DNA from: Bacteroidales bacterium
GTDB taxonomy: Bacteria; Bacteroidota; Bacteroidia; Bacteroidales; Muribaculaceae
Length of the DNA stretch: 53,490 nt
Assembly: GCA_014800815.1 (NCBI GenBank)
Contig: JAAVFI010000038.1
Span: 1 to 53,490 of the forward strand
Direction: 5' to 3'
Shown in pieces: positions 35,189 to 44,312 of this stretch (its first letter is position 1; each line of letters opens with the position of its first letter). The notes under the pieces were generated by a model. That model had not been told where the DNA came from and made no database searches. It was given only the letters and a program-made list of their open reading frames with translations. The translations under genes were made by a program, and so were the position numbers.

Positions 35189-36589
35189 ATGGAAGTAACA
35201 CTCGAAAAAACGGCCGAACTTGAAGGCTTTATCGTAGTTAAAATCGATGAAGCTGACTACGCCGACCGCGTCAAGAAAGAGCTTAAAGAAATAGGTAACA
35301 CCCGTCAGATCCCCGGCTTCCGCAAGGGTCATGTAGATCTGGCTCAGCTTCGCAAGCGTTTCGGCAACGAAGTGAAGGCTCACGTCCTCAACGATGTTGC
35401 AGCTGACGCTGCCCTCAAGTATGTTGAGGAAAACAAACTCGACCTTCTTGGTCAGCCCCTTCCCGCCGACAACGGTGAGATCGACCTCGCAGCCAAAGAT
35501 TACACCTTCCGCTACGAAGTAGGTTTCGCACCCGAACTCAATATCGAGCTTTCTGAAGCAACTCTTCCCTTCTACAACATCGAAGTAACCGACCAGATGA
35601 TCGACGAGCAGGACAAATCGCTCCGTCAGCAGGCCGGCGAACAGGTTCCCGCTCAGGAATACGCTGAGCGTGCACTCGTTAAGGGCAGCATCATGCAGCT
35701 CAACGAAGACGGCACCGTAAAAGAAGACGGCATCCAGGTAACCGACGGTATCCTCGCTCCGTTCCTCTTCAAGTCTGCCGACGAGGCTAAGAAATTCGAA
35801 GGCACAAAGGTTGGCGACAAGGTTGTCTTCAATCCCTTCGCTACTTGCGACGGCAACGAAGCAGAACTCGCTTCTATGCTCCACATCGACCGCGAAAAAG
35901 TAGAAGAAGCTCGTGGCGACTTCGAAATCAATATTGCAGAATTTATCGTAAACAAGCCCGCAGAACTCGGCGAAGAATTCTACAACAAGGTATTCGGTGC
36001 TGACCGCGTACACAACGAAGAAGAATATCGTCAGGCTGTTAAGGATATGATTGCTCAGGCTCTCCAGCCCAACAGCAACCAGCTCTTCACCCGTCAGGCT
36101 GAGGACTACCTCATGGAAACCTACGGCGCAGGCATGGCTCTTCCTCTCGAATTCCTCAAGAAATTCATGGCACGTACCAACAGCGAGCTTAAGGAAGAAG
36201 ACGTTCCCGGCCTCCTCGAACGCAGCATCCCCGGCATCAAGTGGGAAATCATCGAGAACAAGGTGGCTGAGAAACTCGGCGTGAAGGTAACTGAAGACGA
36301 CGTTAAGGCTGCCGCTCGCACCTACGGTATGCAGCAGCTCCAGCAGTACGGTATGGCTCACATGGCCGACCAGATGCTCGACTACTTCACCGAAAACATG
36401 CTTAAGGACGAAAACCAGCGTCGTCAGCTCGTTCGTCTCGCTTTCAACGGCAACCTCTTCCACGCTATCCACAATGTGGTTAAGCTCGACGAGAAGACTA
36501 TCTCTCTCGAAGAGTTCCGCGCTATCGTTGACACCCTCAACAATGCAGGCGGTGCTGAAGTAGCTGCTGAAGAAACTCCCGCAGAATAA
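35189..36589 (+). CDS. tig: trigger factor, ribosome-associated chaperone
   Basis: Trigger factor binds at the ribosome exit tunnel and helps nascent chains fold. The 466 residues have an N-terminal ribosome-binding domain with IPGFRKGHVDL (the signature loop, near residues 39-49). A PPIase-like middle region (about 150-245) has only part of the FKBP pattern, and a long helical C-terminal domain follows. Codon use is strongly biased to CTC, CGT, GCT and AAC, as expected for a highly expressed gene. It has its own promoter and is followed by a weak hairpin. A weakened PPIase domain is usual in Bacteroidetes. Confidence 0.93.
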   Translation: MEVTLEKTAELEGFIVVKIDEADYADRVKKELKEIGNTRQIPGFRKGHVDLAQLRKRFGNEVKAHVLNDVAADAALKYVEENKLDLLGQPLPADNGEIDLAAKDYTFRYEVGFAPELNIELSEATLPFYNIEVTDQMIDEQDKSLRQQAGEQVPAQEYAERALVKGSIMQLNEDGTVKEDGIQVTDGILAPFLFKSADEAKKFEGTKVGDKVVFNPFATCDGNEAELASMLHIDREKVEEARGDFEINIAEFIVNKPAELGEEFYNKVFGADRVHNEEEYRQAVKDMIAQALQPNSNQLFTRQAEDYLMETYGAGMALPLEFLKKFMARTNSELKEEDVPGLLERSIPGIKWEIIENKVAEKLGVKVTEDDVKAAARTYGMQQLQQYGMAHMADQMLDYFTENMLKDENQRRQLVRLAFNGNLFHAIHNVVKLDEKTISLEEFRAIVDTLNNAGGAEVAAEETPAE

Positions 36590-36599
36590 TAAATCTCAA

Positions 36600-36629
36600 A
36601 CAGCCGCAGGGCTGTGGTGAAATAAAAAA
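36600..36629 (+). terminator. short terminator after tig
   Basis: ACAGCC (36600-36605) pairs with GGCTGT (36610-36615) around a four-base loop; an A-rich stretch rather than a T run follows. It is a weak candidate and overlaps the next promoter region. Confidence 0.35.
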
Positions 36630-36633
36630 ATCG

Positions 36634-36641
36634 TATCTTTG
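36634..36641 (+). promoter_or_regulatory. -7 box for the GH10-like/GT2 pair
   Basis: TATCTTTG matches TAnnTTTG, 23 bases before ATG 36665. No good -33 TTTG is present. Confidence 0.6.
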
Positions 36642-36664
36642 CAGGACTTAAACCTCCTGTGAAG

Positions 36665-38098
36665 ATGCGATTTGTTTTTCTATCTATATTTCTACTGCTG
36701 TCCTTGTTGGCGCAGGGGCAGTCAAGAGAATTCCGTGGCGCGTGGCTCCATACTGTTTTTCAGGGGCAATATAAGAGTCAGACCACTGAGCAGAACCGTG
36801 CCTACCTCTGCCGACAGCTCGACAGTCTGAATGCTGCCGGTGTCAACGCGGTAATATTTCAGGTGAGACCGCAGGCCGACGCTTTCTATGCGAGCGAGCT
36901 TGAGCCCTGGAGCACATATCTTACTTCGGGAGGTAAAGCTCCCGTGCCTTTCTGGGACCCTCTGGAATTTATGGTAGAGGAGTGCCATCGCCGTGGTATG
37001 GAACTGCATGCGTGGCTCAACCCCTATCGTGTGACTTCCAATACGAAGCAGTCGGCATCTCTCCCCGCGTCTCATATCGCCCGAAAACATCCCGAGCGCT
37101 TCGTTACCTACAGCGGCAAAATGTATTTCGACCCGGGGCTTCCCGAAAACAGAGAATTTATAGGTAAGGTAGTCGACGATATCGTTGCAAGATACGATAT
37201 TGACGGCATTCACTTCGACGACTATTTCTATCCCTATCCTGTCGCCGGCAAGGATTTTCCCGACAGCAAGTCGTATGCCAAATACGGCGCCGGAATGAAA
37301 CTTGCCGACTGGCGTCGCCACAATGTCGACCTTCTTATCGAGGATATTTCTAAGAGAATCAAGGCTGCCAAACCCTGGGTGCGCTTCGGCGTGAGCCCCT
37401 TCGGTATTTACAGAAATAAGCGCACTCATCCGTCGGGCAGCGAGACCTCGGGCCTCGAAAATTACGATGCTCTCTATGCCGACGTCCTCCTTTGGGATAG
37501 AGAGGGTTGGGTGGACTATCTCATGCCTCAGCTCTATTGGGAACTCGACCATAAGGCGGCATCGTACCGTGTCCTCGTCGACTGGTGGAACGATATTACA
37601 CCCCGCAATCATATTTATATAGGTCAGGATGTTGCCAGGACTATGGATAAGAATGAGTTGAGCGAGAAAATTGCCCTTGTGCGCAATCGCTCAAATATTT
37701 CAGGTAACTGCTGGTGGCCTGGGTATGAAGTGACGCGTAACCGCGGAGGCGTGGCCGACTCTCTTGCCACCGTGCATCAGGCCTGCCGGGCGCTCCCGCC
37801 TGTATATACATGGCTTTCGGCAGAACGTCCCGATCCTGTGTCGGGCCTTCGTCCTGTGGGTATGGATTCATTCTCATGGAAGGCGTCCGAACCTCACGGA
37901 CGGTGCTCCGATGTTGTGAAGTACGCCGTGTACCGTTTTGAGTCACGCTCGGAAATTGATACTTCCATGCCCGGTGCTCTGATTACCGTAACGCCCGATA
38001 ATGAATTTACTGCAACCGTCGGAGGTGTGTATGTAGTCACGGCTATCGACCGGGTAAATAATGAATCGGAGGTGTCGGCTCCTATCGTTCTGCAGTAA
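36665..38098 (+). CDS. exported family 10-like glycosyl hydrolase (GHL10/DUF187)
   Basis: The 477-residue protein has a signal peptide (MRFVFLSIFLLLSLLAQGQ) and the GHL10 pattern: REFRGAWLHTVF, then NAVIFQVRPQADAFY, ELHAWLNPYRV, and the acidic DGIHFDDYFYPYP block near residue 180 that probably holds catalytic residues. A C-terminal region (about 385-477) resembles a fibronectin-type III domain. Relatives act on bacterial wall or exopolysaccharide glycans, but the substrate here is unknown. ATG 36665 is preferred over GTG two codons earlier. The stop overlaps the next gene in TAATG. Confidence 0.87.
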   Translation: MRFVFLSIFLLLSLLAQGQSREFRGAWLHTVFQGQYKSQTTEQNRAYLCRQLDSLNAAGVNAVIFQVRPQADAFYASELEPWSTYLTSGGKAPVPFWDPLEFMVEECHRRGMELHAWLNPYRVTSNTKQSASLPASHIARKHPERFVTYSGKMYFDPGLPENREFIGKVVDDIVARYDIDGIHFDDYFYPYPVAGKDFPDSKSYAKYGAGMKLADWRRHNVDLLIEDISKRIKAAKPWVRFGVSPFGIYRNKRTHPSGSETSGLENYDALYADVLLWDREGWVDYLMPQLYWELDHKAASYRVLVDWWNDITPRNHIYIGQDVARTMDKNELSEKIALVRNRSNISGNCWWPGYEVTRNRGGVADSLATVHQACRALPPVYTWLSAERPDPVSGLRPVGMDSFSWKASEPHGRCSDVVKYAVYRFESRSEIDTSMPGALITVTPDNEFTATVGGVYVVTAIDRVNNESEVSAPIVLQ

Positions 38099-39030
38099 TG
38101 AGTAAGGTAAGCATCATCATTCCGGCCTACAATGCGGAACGCTACCTGTGCGAGTGCGTGGAGAGCGTTCTGAGACAGGATTATCCTGATATTGAAATCA
38201 TTATTGTTAATGACGGTTCGACCGACAGCACTGCCGAGATAGCCGAGAGTTTTGGCGTACAAGTCATCTCTCAGCCTAATGGCGGTATTTCCAAAGCCCG
38301 TAATACAGGCATAGACGCCGCCGGGGGAGAATATATATTTTTCCTTGACTCGGACGATACTGTTTTCGACGGCGCAATATCGCATCTCGTTTCGATACTC
38401 GAAGAAAATCCCGACTGTGATATCGCGGTAGGCTTGATGTCTGACAGTCTTAGTTCGGTAAAATCGAAAAACAGACTGACTGTTATGGAGGCTGTCGACG
38501 CTCTCCGACTCACCATGTATCAAAAAGTAGGAAATGATTTCAGTGCCTGCGGAAAATTGTATCGCAAGAGATTGTTCGTCGGCGCCGATGCTCCGCGGTT
38601 TAGTGTCGGAAGGAGGTATGAAGACCTCGAGTTTACGCCGCGTATGTACCTGCAGGCGAGGAAAATCGCATACACCGATACAGTAGTGTATCACTATCGT
38701 GCTAATGAGGAGAGCTTCATTCATACCTGGAGTCCCTCACGTATCGATGCACTTTGGGCGGTAGATTCCGTATTCGCTTTTTTGTCCGATAAGTGTCCGT
38801 CTTTGACTCGCGCTGCTGTTTCTCGCAGATTCAGCGCATACTACAATATCTTCAATTGTGCCGTGGTCAATGGCGAAAATAAACTCGCCGACAGATGCTT
38901 TGCCGAAGTCAGGAGCATGGCTCCCCGAATTCTTACGGACAGCAACACGAGATTTAAGAATAAGGTAGGGGCTCTCGTGGCCCTCGCAGGCAAAAGATTG
39001 GTGTCAATCTTGGCCAAACGAAGTTTTTGA
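38098..39030 (+). CDS. glycosyltransferase family 2
   Basis: This 310-residue GT-A enzyme begins MSKVSIIIPAYNAERYLCEC. It has the nucleotide-sugar motifs IIVNDGSTDSTAEIAE and NTGIDAAGGEYIFFLDSDD, the last holding the DxD metal site. It probably transfers a sugar in the synthesis of a surface glycan, but donor and acceptor are unknown. Its start overlaps the GH10-like stop, so the two are translationally coupled. No other glycan genes lie nearby, so it is not part of a large polysaccharide locus. Confidence 0.9.
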   Translation: MSKVSIIIPAYNAERYLCECVESVLRQDYPDIEIIIVNDGSTDSTAEIAESFGVQVISQPNGGISKARNTGIDAAGGEYIFFLDSDDTVFDGAISHLVSILEENPDCDIAVGLMSDSLSSVKSKNRLTVMEAVDALRLTMYQKVGNDFSACGKLYRKRLFVGADAPRFSVGRRYEDLEFTPRMYLQARKIAYTDTVVYHYRANEESFIHTWSPSRIDALWAVDSVFAFLSDKCPSLTRAAVSRRFSAYYNIFNCAVVNGENKLADRCFAEVRSMAPRILTDSNTRFKNKVGALVALAGKRLVSILAKRSF

Positions 39031-39054
39031 TGTAATTTTGTAAAAAAGAATATT

Positions 39055-39609
39055 ATGAAACAAGATACCAATAAACAGTTCTCTGACGCTCTCGCCCTGT
39101 GCAGAAAAGTTTTTGTTGCCAAACTCGGCGACTATGGTCCTTCGTGGCGTATTATGCGTCCGGAGGCAATCACCGACCAGCTTTTTATCAAAGCCAAACG
39201 AATCCGCACGCTGCAGGTTAAGGGTTGTTCTGCAGTCGGGGAGGGTATAATGCCCGAGTTTGTGGGTATTGTCAACTACGGTATTATCGGTATCATACAG
39301 CTCCGACTCGGTTATTCTGATACCAAGGATATTTCGACCGAAAAAGCAATCGAACTCTACGACTCAATTGCCAAGGAGGCCATGGAGCTGATGATAAAGA
39401 AGAATACCGACTACGACGAAGCCTGGCGCAGCATGCGTGTGCTCTCGTACGTCGACCTCATCCTTGCCAAGATTGAGCGCACTAAGGAAATCGAAGACCA
39501 TTGTGGTGAGACGAAGGTGTCGGAAGGCATCGACGCCAACTATTTCGATATGATCAACTACTCGGTATTCGGCTTGATTAAGCTCTCTGAGGATGCAACA
39601 ACCCGCTAA
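39055..39609 (+). CDS. DUF1599 domain protein
   Basis: The 184-residue protein matches DUF1599, a family of unknown function. It contains an internal duplication: [13 protein letters not shown] (near residue 22) with [13 protein letters not shown] after it, and [13 protein letters not shown] (near 116) with [13 protein letters not shown] after it. Each half also has a conserved tail with [15 protein letters not shown] or [14 protein letters not shown]. The repeated pattern suggests a helical nucleotide-pyrophosphatase-like (MazG-type) fold, but this is speculation. It overlaps the next gene by 17 bases, in a gene order seen in other Bacteroidales next to tpiA and folE. Confidence 0.87.
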   Translation: MKQDTNKQFSDALALCRKVFVAKLGDYGPSWRIMRPEAITDQLFIKAKRIRTLQVKGCSAVGEGIMPEFVGIVNYGIIGIIQLRLGYSDTKDISTEKAIELYDSIAKEAMELMIKKNTDYDEAWRSMRVLSYVDLILAKIERTKEIEDHCGETKVSEGIDANYFDMINYSVFGLIKLSEDATTR

Positions 39610-41647
39610 AGACCGCCTGCGCATAGTCGCTGTATGGCTCTGCCGTCTGATTGTCGGATTTACTTTTATCATATCAGGCTGGGCAAAAGCTATCGACCCT
39701 TGGGGATTCCTTATTAAGACGGGAGAATACCTCCAGGTGTGGGGCCTGAACTTGCCTCGAGAGCTCGTGCTTACAGGTTGTGTGAGCCTTGCATGCGTGG
39801 AGTTTTGTACAGGCGTACTTATTGCTACGGGTTCGCTTAAGCGCCTCGCTGTATGGGTTGCGGCGGCTATGATGTCGGTGATGTTGCCCTTGACGCTATA
39901 TATAGCCGTCGAGTCGCCGGTCTCCGACTGCGGTTGTTTCGGCGACTTCCTCATCATATCAAATACGGCTACATTTATTAAGAATGTAGTTCTCTCCGCC
40001 CTGATAGTTTATCTTATCATTGCCGGGCGCAAGGTCAAAGGCATCTACGCAGCGCCTATCCAATGGTTGCAGATTGTGGTGACTGTCGCATTCCCCATGA
40101 TACTCGCTTTCGTAGGATATAATATACAGCCTCTTGTAGATTTCAGGCCCTACAAACTCGGAACAAATCTTTTCGGCGACGCAGGTGAATCCTCAACCGA
40201 GGTCTACATATATCGAAAGGGTGGAGTAGAGAAAGAATTTACTCTTGACGAGCTCCCCGACGACAGCTGGGAATTCGTTGATATGAAATCTGTTGGCGAT
40301 GAGACCAACGGCGGTTTTGAGGTTAGGGATGATAGCGGCCTTGAGATGAACGACGAGCTCTCCGATATGGACGGTCAGGTACTTTATCTTATTGTGTCAG
40401 ACCCTGATGTTCAGTTCCTTTCGCGCGTTCATCTCACCAACATGCTCTATCGTCGTGCTGAAAGTCAGGACGTGACAATGATAGGAATAGCAGGTGCTAC
40501 GGGCAGCACGCTCGAGCGCTGGATTTCGATTGCCAAACCTCTCTTCCCCGTGTATTCAGCAGCTCCGACAGCGCTTAAGCAGCTTGTCCGAGGCGATGCC
40601 GCCCTCGTATATACCGACGGCGGAGAGATTAAATGGAAGCGCACGCTCTCATCGATGAACGCCGATTTTGGTGACGGCGAGTGGGCGTCTGATTCGCTTG
40701 AAAATATCCGGCCCGTGGACGATGGAAGGTATCATCTTATCCTGCTCTCAATATATCTCGCGAGCATGATAGTGATATATCTTTTGAGTCTCTCTCCCAA
40801 AATCTTGCGCCTCTTTGTGGGGATACCAAAAAAAATTCGTAACTTTGCACATTCAAAAAACGAACACAACACTATAACACTTTATCATACAATGAGAAAG
40901 AATATCGTAGCCGGCAACTGGAAGATGAACACCACTGTTCCTGAAGGTGTTGCCCTTGCAAAAGAAGTAAACGAAGCCCTCAAAGGTTTCAAAGCCAACT
41001 GTGACGTGATTATCTGCGTTCCCTTCACCCACCTCTGCCCCGTGGCTGCTGAAATCGACGCAAATGTACTCGGTCTTGGTGCTGAGAACTGTGCTGACCA
41101 CACCTCAGGTGCTTACACAGGCGAAATCTCTGCTCCCATGGTAGCTTCTACCGGCGCTAAATATGTTATCCTCGGTCACTCTGAACGTCGCCAGTACTAC
41201 GGCGAAACTTCTGAGACCCTCCGCGAGAAAGTTGCTCTTGCCCTCGCAAACGGCCTTACTCCCATCTTCTGCATCGGCGAAGTTCTCGCTGAACGTGAAG
41301 ACGGCACCTACAATGAAGTTGTTAAGCGTCAGGTAGAAGAAGGTCTCTTCAACCTCAGCGCTGAAGATTTCGGCAAGATCATCCTCGCTTACGAACCCGT
41401 TTGGGCTATCGGTACCGGCAAAACCGCTACTGCAGAACAGGCTCAGGACATGCACGCTCACATCCGCGCTGTCATCGCTGAAAAGTACGGCAAGGAAGTT
41501 GCAGACAACTGCTCAATCCTCTACGGTGGCAGCTGCAAGCCCTCTAACGCTGCTGAGCTCTTCGCTAAGCCCGACGTAGACGGTGGCCTCATCGGTGGTG
41601 CTGCTCTCAAGTGCGCCGACTTCATGGGCATCGTTAAAGCATTCTGA
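39593..41647 (+). CDS. BT_3928-type (MauE/DoxX-like) membrane protein, open in frame into TpiA
   Basis: The first 433 residues form a membrane protein of the DoxX/MauE-like group. They hold several hydrophobic helices (about 13-36, 60-105, 120-142, 155-178), the segment SDCGCFGD that is typical of MauE-like proteins, a thioredoxin-like domain without CxxC (about 200-365), and a last helix near 382-402. MauE-like proteins are linked to electron transfer to exported proteins. No stop separates this part from TpiA, so the frame is 684 codons long. The join contains a run of eight A (40828-40835): one more A gives a stop at about 40841, and one fewer stops at about 40877. A separate gene ending there is therefore plausible. 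Confidence 0.75.
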   Translation: MQQPAKDRLRIVAVWLCRLIVGFTFIISGWAKAIDPWGFLIKTGEYLQVWGLNLPRELVLTGCVSLACVEFCTGVLIATGSLKRLAVWVAAAMMSVMLPLTLYIAVESPVSDCGCFGDFLIISNTATFIKNVVLSALIVYLIIAGRKVKGIYAAPIQWLQIVVTVAFPMILAFVGYNIQPLVDFRPYKLGTNLFGDAGESSTEVYIYRKGGVEKEFTLDELPDDSWEFVDMKSVGDETNGGFEVRDDSGLEMNDELSDMDGQVLYLIVSDPDVQFLSRVHLTNMLYRRAESQDVTMIGIAGATGSTLERWISIAKPLFPVYSAAPTALKQLVRGDAALVYTDGGEIKWKRTLSSMNADFGDGEWASDSLENIRPVDDGRYHLILLSIYLASMIVIYLLSLSPKILRLFVGIPKKIRNFAHSKNEHNTITLYHTMRKNIVAGNWKMNTTVPEGVALAKEVNEALKGFKANCDVIICVPFTHLCPVAAEIDANVLGLGAENCADHTSGAYTGEISAPMVASTGAKYVILGHSERRQYYGETSETLREKVALALANGLTPIFCIGEVLAEREDGTYNEVVKRQVEEGLFNLSAEDFGKIILAYEPVWAIGTGKTATAEQAQDMHAHIRAVIAEKYGKEVADNCSILYGGSCKPSNAAELFAKPDVDGGLIGGAALKCADFMGIVKAF
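40814..40847 (+). promoter_or_regulatory. promoter of tpiA inside the upstream frame
   Basis: TTTG (40814-40817), a 22-base spacer, then TAACTTTG (40840-40847). It lies 44 bases before the tpiA ATG and overlaps the last part of the membrane-protein frame. Confidence 0.7.
40892..41647 (+). CDS. tpiA: triose-phosphate isomerase
   Basis: TpiA interconverts dihydroxyacetone phosphate and glyceraldehyde 3-phosphate in glycolysis. From ATG at 40892 the 251 residues begin [16 protein letters not shown] and hold the catalytic lysine in GNWKMN, the histidine in [13 protein letters not shown], the glutamate in [11 protein letters not shown], and [11 protein letters not shown] near the phosphate site. 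Codon bias is strong, as for abundant enzymes. The frame is continuous with the upstream membrane protein, but a good promoter and an ordinary start make separate expression likely. A terminator follows. Confidence 0.95.
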   Translation: MRKNIVAGNWKMNTTVPEGVALAKEVNEALKGFKANCDVIICVPFTHLCPVAAEIDANVLGLGAENCADHTSGAYTGEISAPMVASTGAKYVILGHSERRQYYGETSETLREKVALALANGLTPIFCIGEVLAEREDGTYNEVVKRQVEEGLFNLSAEDFGKIILAYEPVWAIGTGKTATAEQAQDMHAHIRAVIAEKYGKEVADNCSILYGGSCKPSNAAELFAKPDVDGGLIGGAALKCADFMGIVKAF

Positions 41648-41667
41648 TAATATTACATTACCACACT

Positions 41668-41707
41668 GGCCGGAGCCGCATAACAAGCGGCGCCGGTCGG
41701 TATTTTA
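41668..41707 (+). terminator. terminator of tpiA
   Basis: GGCCGGAGCCGC (41668-41679) pairs with GCGGCGCCGGTC (41686-41697), with one mismatch and a six-base loop; a short T-rich stretch follows. Confidence 0.65.
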
Positions 41708-41715
41708 TAAAGTCA

Positions 41716-42204
41716 ATGTCACGACCTCTGATAAATACTCTGTTAGTCGCCGCTCTCTGTGTCGTTCCTGCCGGACGCCTTAGGGCAGAAGTTTCGATTG
41801 TCAAGGAAATCGAAGCCTCGGGCAACGTATCTGTAAATCAGCCTGACGCATTGACTCGTTTGCTCGTCTTCACACCCTCGGCAAATCACGGCGAACACTC
41901 CGAAGACTCTTCCACGAGACATACTCAGAGCGAGGTCCGCACGGGATATCGCGTGCAGGTGTTTGACGACAACAACCCGCGCTCTGCCCGCGCCAATGCT
42001 GAATCGGCCGAGCGTCGTATCAGAGCCGAGTTTCCGCATCTTCGTAGCTACCTCTCTTTCAATTCGCCTTACTGGCGTGTGAAAGTCGGCGACTTCCGCA
42101 CCCGTGCCGAAGCCGAAGCTGCTATGGCTGAGATTCGACAGGCCCTGCCGAGTCTCGCACCTTACCTGCGCGTGATGCGCGATAAAATTAACGTAATCGA
42201 CTGA
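41716..42204 (+). CDS. exported SPOR-domain protein
   Basis: The 162-residue product has a signal peptide ([24 protein letters not shown]) and a low-complexity middle. The C-terminal SPOR domain (about 88-158) includes [31 protein letters not shown] and [23 protein letters not shown] domains bind denuded septal peptidoglycan, so a role at division or in wall maintenance is likely. It ends 1 base before folE. The order tpiA-SPOR-folE recurs in Bacteroidales. Confidence 0.9.
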   Translation: MSRPLINTLLVAALCVVPAGRLRAEVSIVKEIEASGNVSVNQPDALTRLLVFTPSANHGEHSEDSSTRHTQSEVRTGYRVQVFDDNNPRSARANAESAERRIRAEFPHLRSYLSFNSPYWRVKVGDFRTRAEAEAAMAEIRQALPSLAPYLRVMRDKINVID

Positions 42205-42205
42205 T

Positions 42206-42781
42206 ATGGATAATCACGCAGACGATAAGCGAGTAGCTCAGATTGCTGAGCACATTTCCGCTATTATAGGTCTTCTGGGTGAAGATGTTACTCGCGAGGG
42301 ACTCGTCAAGACTCCCGTGCGTGCCGCCAAGGCTCTATGCTATCTCACCTCAGGCTACTCCGACGATGCTGCACCTCTCATGGAGCAAGCACTTTTTGCT
42401 CACGAGGGCTCACAGCTTATTGTGGTGAAAGACATCGAATTCTATTCGATGTGCGAGCATCATATCCTGCCCTTCTTCGGAAAGGTAAGCATCGGCTATA
42501 TACCCGACGGAAAGATTGTAGGATTGAGCAAACTTGCCCGCATAGTAAATGTTTTCGCCCGTCGTCTCCAGGTTCAGGAACGATTCACTTCCCAGATTTG
42601 CGATGCCGTGAGAGAAACCCTTGGAGCAAAGGGTGTTATCGTAACATGCTCCGGCGAGCACCTTTGCATGAAGATGAGAGGAGTCGAGAAGCAACACTCG
42701 GCCACTACCACCATGCACTACAACGGCGTTTTTGGCGATGACGCATCGCTGCGTGCCGAGTTCTTCGCCGCTATAAAATAA
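42206..42781 (+). CDS. folE: GTP cyclohydrolase I
   Basis: FolE opens GTP to 7,8-dihydroneopterin triphosphate, the first step toward tetrahydrofolate. The 191 residues have [18 protein letters not shown] near the N-terminus. The zinc site has [19 protein letters not shown] with cysteine and histidine ligands, and the second zinc cysteine and substrate region lie in [15 protein letters not shown]. Length and motifs fit the type I (zinc) enzyme. It follows the SPOR gene by 1 base and ends at a terminator. Confidence 0.96.
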   Translation: MDNHADDKRVAQIAEHISAIIGLLGEDVTREGLVKTPVRAAKALCYLTSGYSDDAAPLMEQALFAHEGSQLIVVKDIEFYSMCEHHILPFFGKVSIGYIPDGKIVGLSKLARIVNVFARRLQVQERFTSQICDAVRETLGAKGVIVTCSGEHLCMKMRGVEKQHSATTTMHYNGVFGDDASLRAEFFAAIK

Positions 42782-42800
42782 ACAATAAAGATATTCCCGT

Positions 42801-42846
42801 AAAACGTGCGCTGTCTTGATTTTATTGAGACTGTTGCGCGTTTTTT
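42801..42846 (+). terminator. terminator of folE
   Basis: AAAACGTGC (42801-42809) pairs with GCGCGTTTT (42836-42844), with an inner GTCT/AGAC stem; a T run follows. Confidence 0.75.
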
Positions 42847-42896
42847 GTCGTATAGTTCTGAAAAATAGTGAAAACGTCGCACTATGAGATGAAAAA

Positions 42897-42928
42897 TTTG
42901 GGAGTGTGTGAAAAATACGCTATTTTTG
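42897..42928 (+). promoter_or_regulatory. promoter of the murein-peptide cluster
   Basis: TTTG (42897-42900), a 20-base spacer and TATTTTTG (42921-42928) match the consensus. The start codon is 20 bases downstream. Confidence 0.8.
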
Positions 42929-42947
42929 TTATCTCAAATCAGTACCG

Positions 42948-44312
42948 ATGAAGAAATATACGATTATTGCTGCAACTATATTAGTCGCCTTGTCGTCTTG
43001 TAAGCACACGGGCGATACGGCTTCTTATCCCCAATGGCTCGAATCCGACAGCGTTAAGGCTATCGACGACCGTATTGCAGCCGACTTTACGCTCTCAAAA
43101 GACACGCTTGCAATTCTTCTGGCCGAAAGCTATGAGAATTTCAATGCCGCCGATATCGACAGTTTCACCGCTGCCCGGTATCTTGAGTCTCGCGTTATCG
43201 ACGGTCGTGAACTGTTCCACAGAAAATCGGTAAGAAATTTCGGACTCCTTTGTCCCGCTTACAACGGCGGTACCCGTCCGCGTGGCGCGGCTGCTTCCGA
43301 AGCCCGCATCAGTTATGTCGATTCAATGCTCGCATACTCGCGAGGCCAGATGCCCGACGGCGGTGCTCACGAAGTCACCTTCTGTTTCAGCATTGACGTA
43401 CCGTATCATCAGGCTCTTGAGGGAGATACAGTCAGAGTATGGATGCCCTTGCCGCTCGACAGCGACAGAAGCATTCGTCAGAGCGGGGTAGAGATACTCT
43501 CGGCATCGCCCTCGAACTATGTGTTGTCAGGCGACCGCTCGAAGCACAATACCATTTATTTCGAAGCTCCGGCGGCTGCTGAAGGCGATACCGTGCATTT
43601 TGAATACACAGGAAAATTCATTACCTCGGGAGCATATATGTCCGCGGCCGATATCGAAAAGAATATTCGCCCCTACGACCGCACTTCCGATACCTACACC
43701 CGCTATACGGCTCTGCCCGAAGGCCGGCATATCGTCCGCCTCGATTCCCTCGCAAAAGTTATTGTTGGCGACGAAACCGATCCGTTCAAGCAAAGCGAAC
43801 TCGTCTACGACTATATTATAGCACGCTACCCCTGGGCCGGCGCCCGCGAATACAGCACAATAGAGTGTATCCCCGAGTACGTTCTTCGTGAAGGTCATGG
43901 CGATTGCGGCCAGGTATCATTATTATATATCTCGCTCATGCGTACCCTCGGCGTTCCCGCCCGTTGGGAAAGCGGCTGGATGCTGCATCCCGGCGAAAAA
44001 AATCTCCACGACTGGGCTGAGGTATATTTTGAAGGAATCGGTTGGCTTCCTGTCGACGTATCCTTCGGTCGCTACACCGGCGCCTCCGACCCCGAAGCCC
44101 GAGGATTCTATTCTCACGGCATCGATGCGCATCGTTTTGCAACTAACCAGGGTGTAGGCGACGAACTTTATCCCCGTAAAAAATACGTACGTTCGGAGAC
44201 TGTCGACTTCCAGCTCGGCGAGGTAGAGACCTCGAAAGGCAACCTCTACTATCCCGCTTGGAACAGCCATCTTGAACTTATAGATATCAAACCTGTTGAA
44301 CTTAAGAAATGA
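42948..44312 (+). CDS. transglutaminase-like domain lipoprotein
   Basis: The 454-residue product has a lipoprotein signal (MKKYTIIAATILVALSSC). The N-terminal part is of unknown type, and the C-terminal transglutaminase-like fold carries the triad: cysteine in GHGDCGQ (near residue 323), histidine in LHDWAEVYF (near 356) and aspartate in PVDVSFG. Such domains in bacteria usually act as cysteine peptidases or amidases. Its place before an NlpC/P60 peptidase and a dipeptide epimerase suggests work on peptidoglycan peptides; that is inference. It overlaps the next gene by 4 bases (ATGA). Confidence 0.85.
   Translation: MKKYTIIAATILVALSSCKHTGDTASYPQWLESDSVKAIDDRIAADFTLSKDTLAILLAESYENFNAADIDSFTAARYLESRVIDGRELFHRKSVRNFGLLCPAYNGGTRPRGAAASEARISYVDSMLAYSRGQMPDGGAHEVTFCFSIDVPYHQALEGDTVRVWMPLPLDSDRSIRQSGVEILSASPSNYVLSGDRSKHNTIYFEAPAAAEGDTVHFEYTGKFITSGAYMSAADIEKNIRPYDRTSDTYTRYTALPEGRHIVRLDSLAKVIVGDETDPFKQSELVYDYIIARYPWAGAREYSTIECIPEYVLREGHGDCGQVSLLYISLMRTLGVPARWESGWMLHPGEKNLHDWAEVYFEGIGWLPVDVSFGRYTGASDPEARGFYSHGIDAHRFATNQGVGDELYPRKKYVRSETVDFQLGEVETSKGNLYYPAWNSHLELIDIKPVELKK

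Noticed and set aside
35135-36472. A 445-codon open frame on the minus strand
   Set aside because: It is fully antisense to trigger factor, whose family and codon bias are certain. The long frame follows from that bias.
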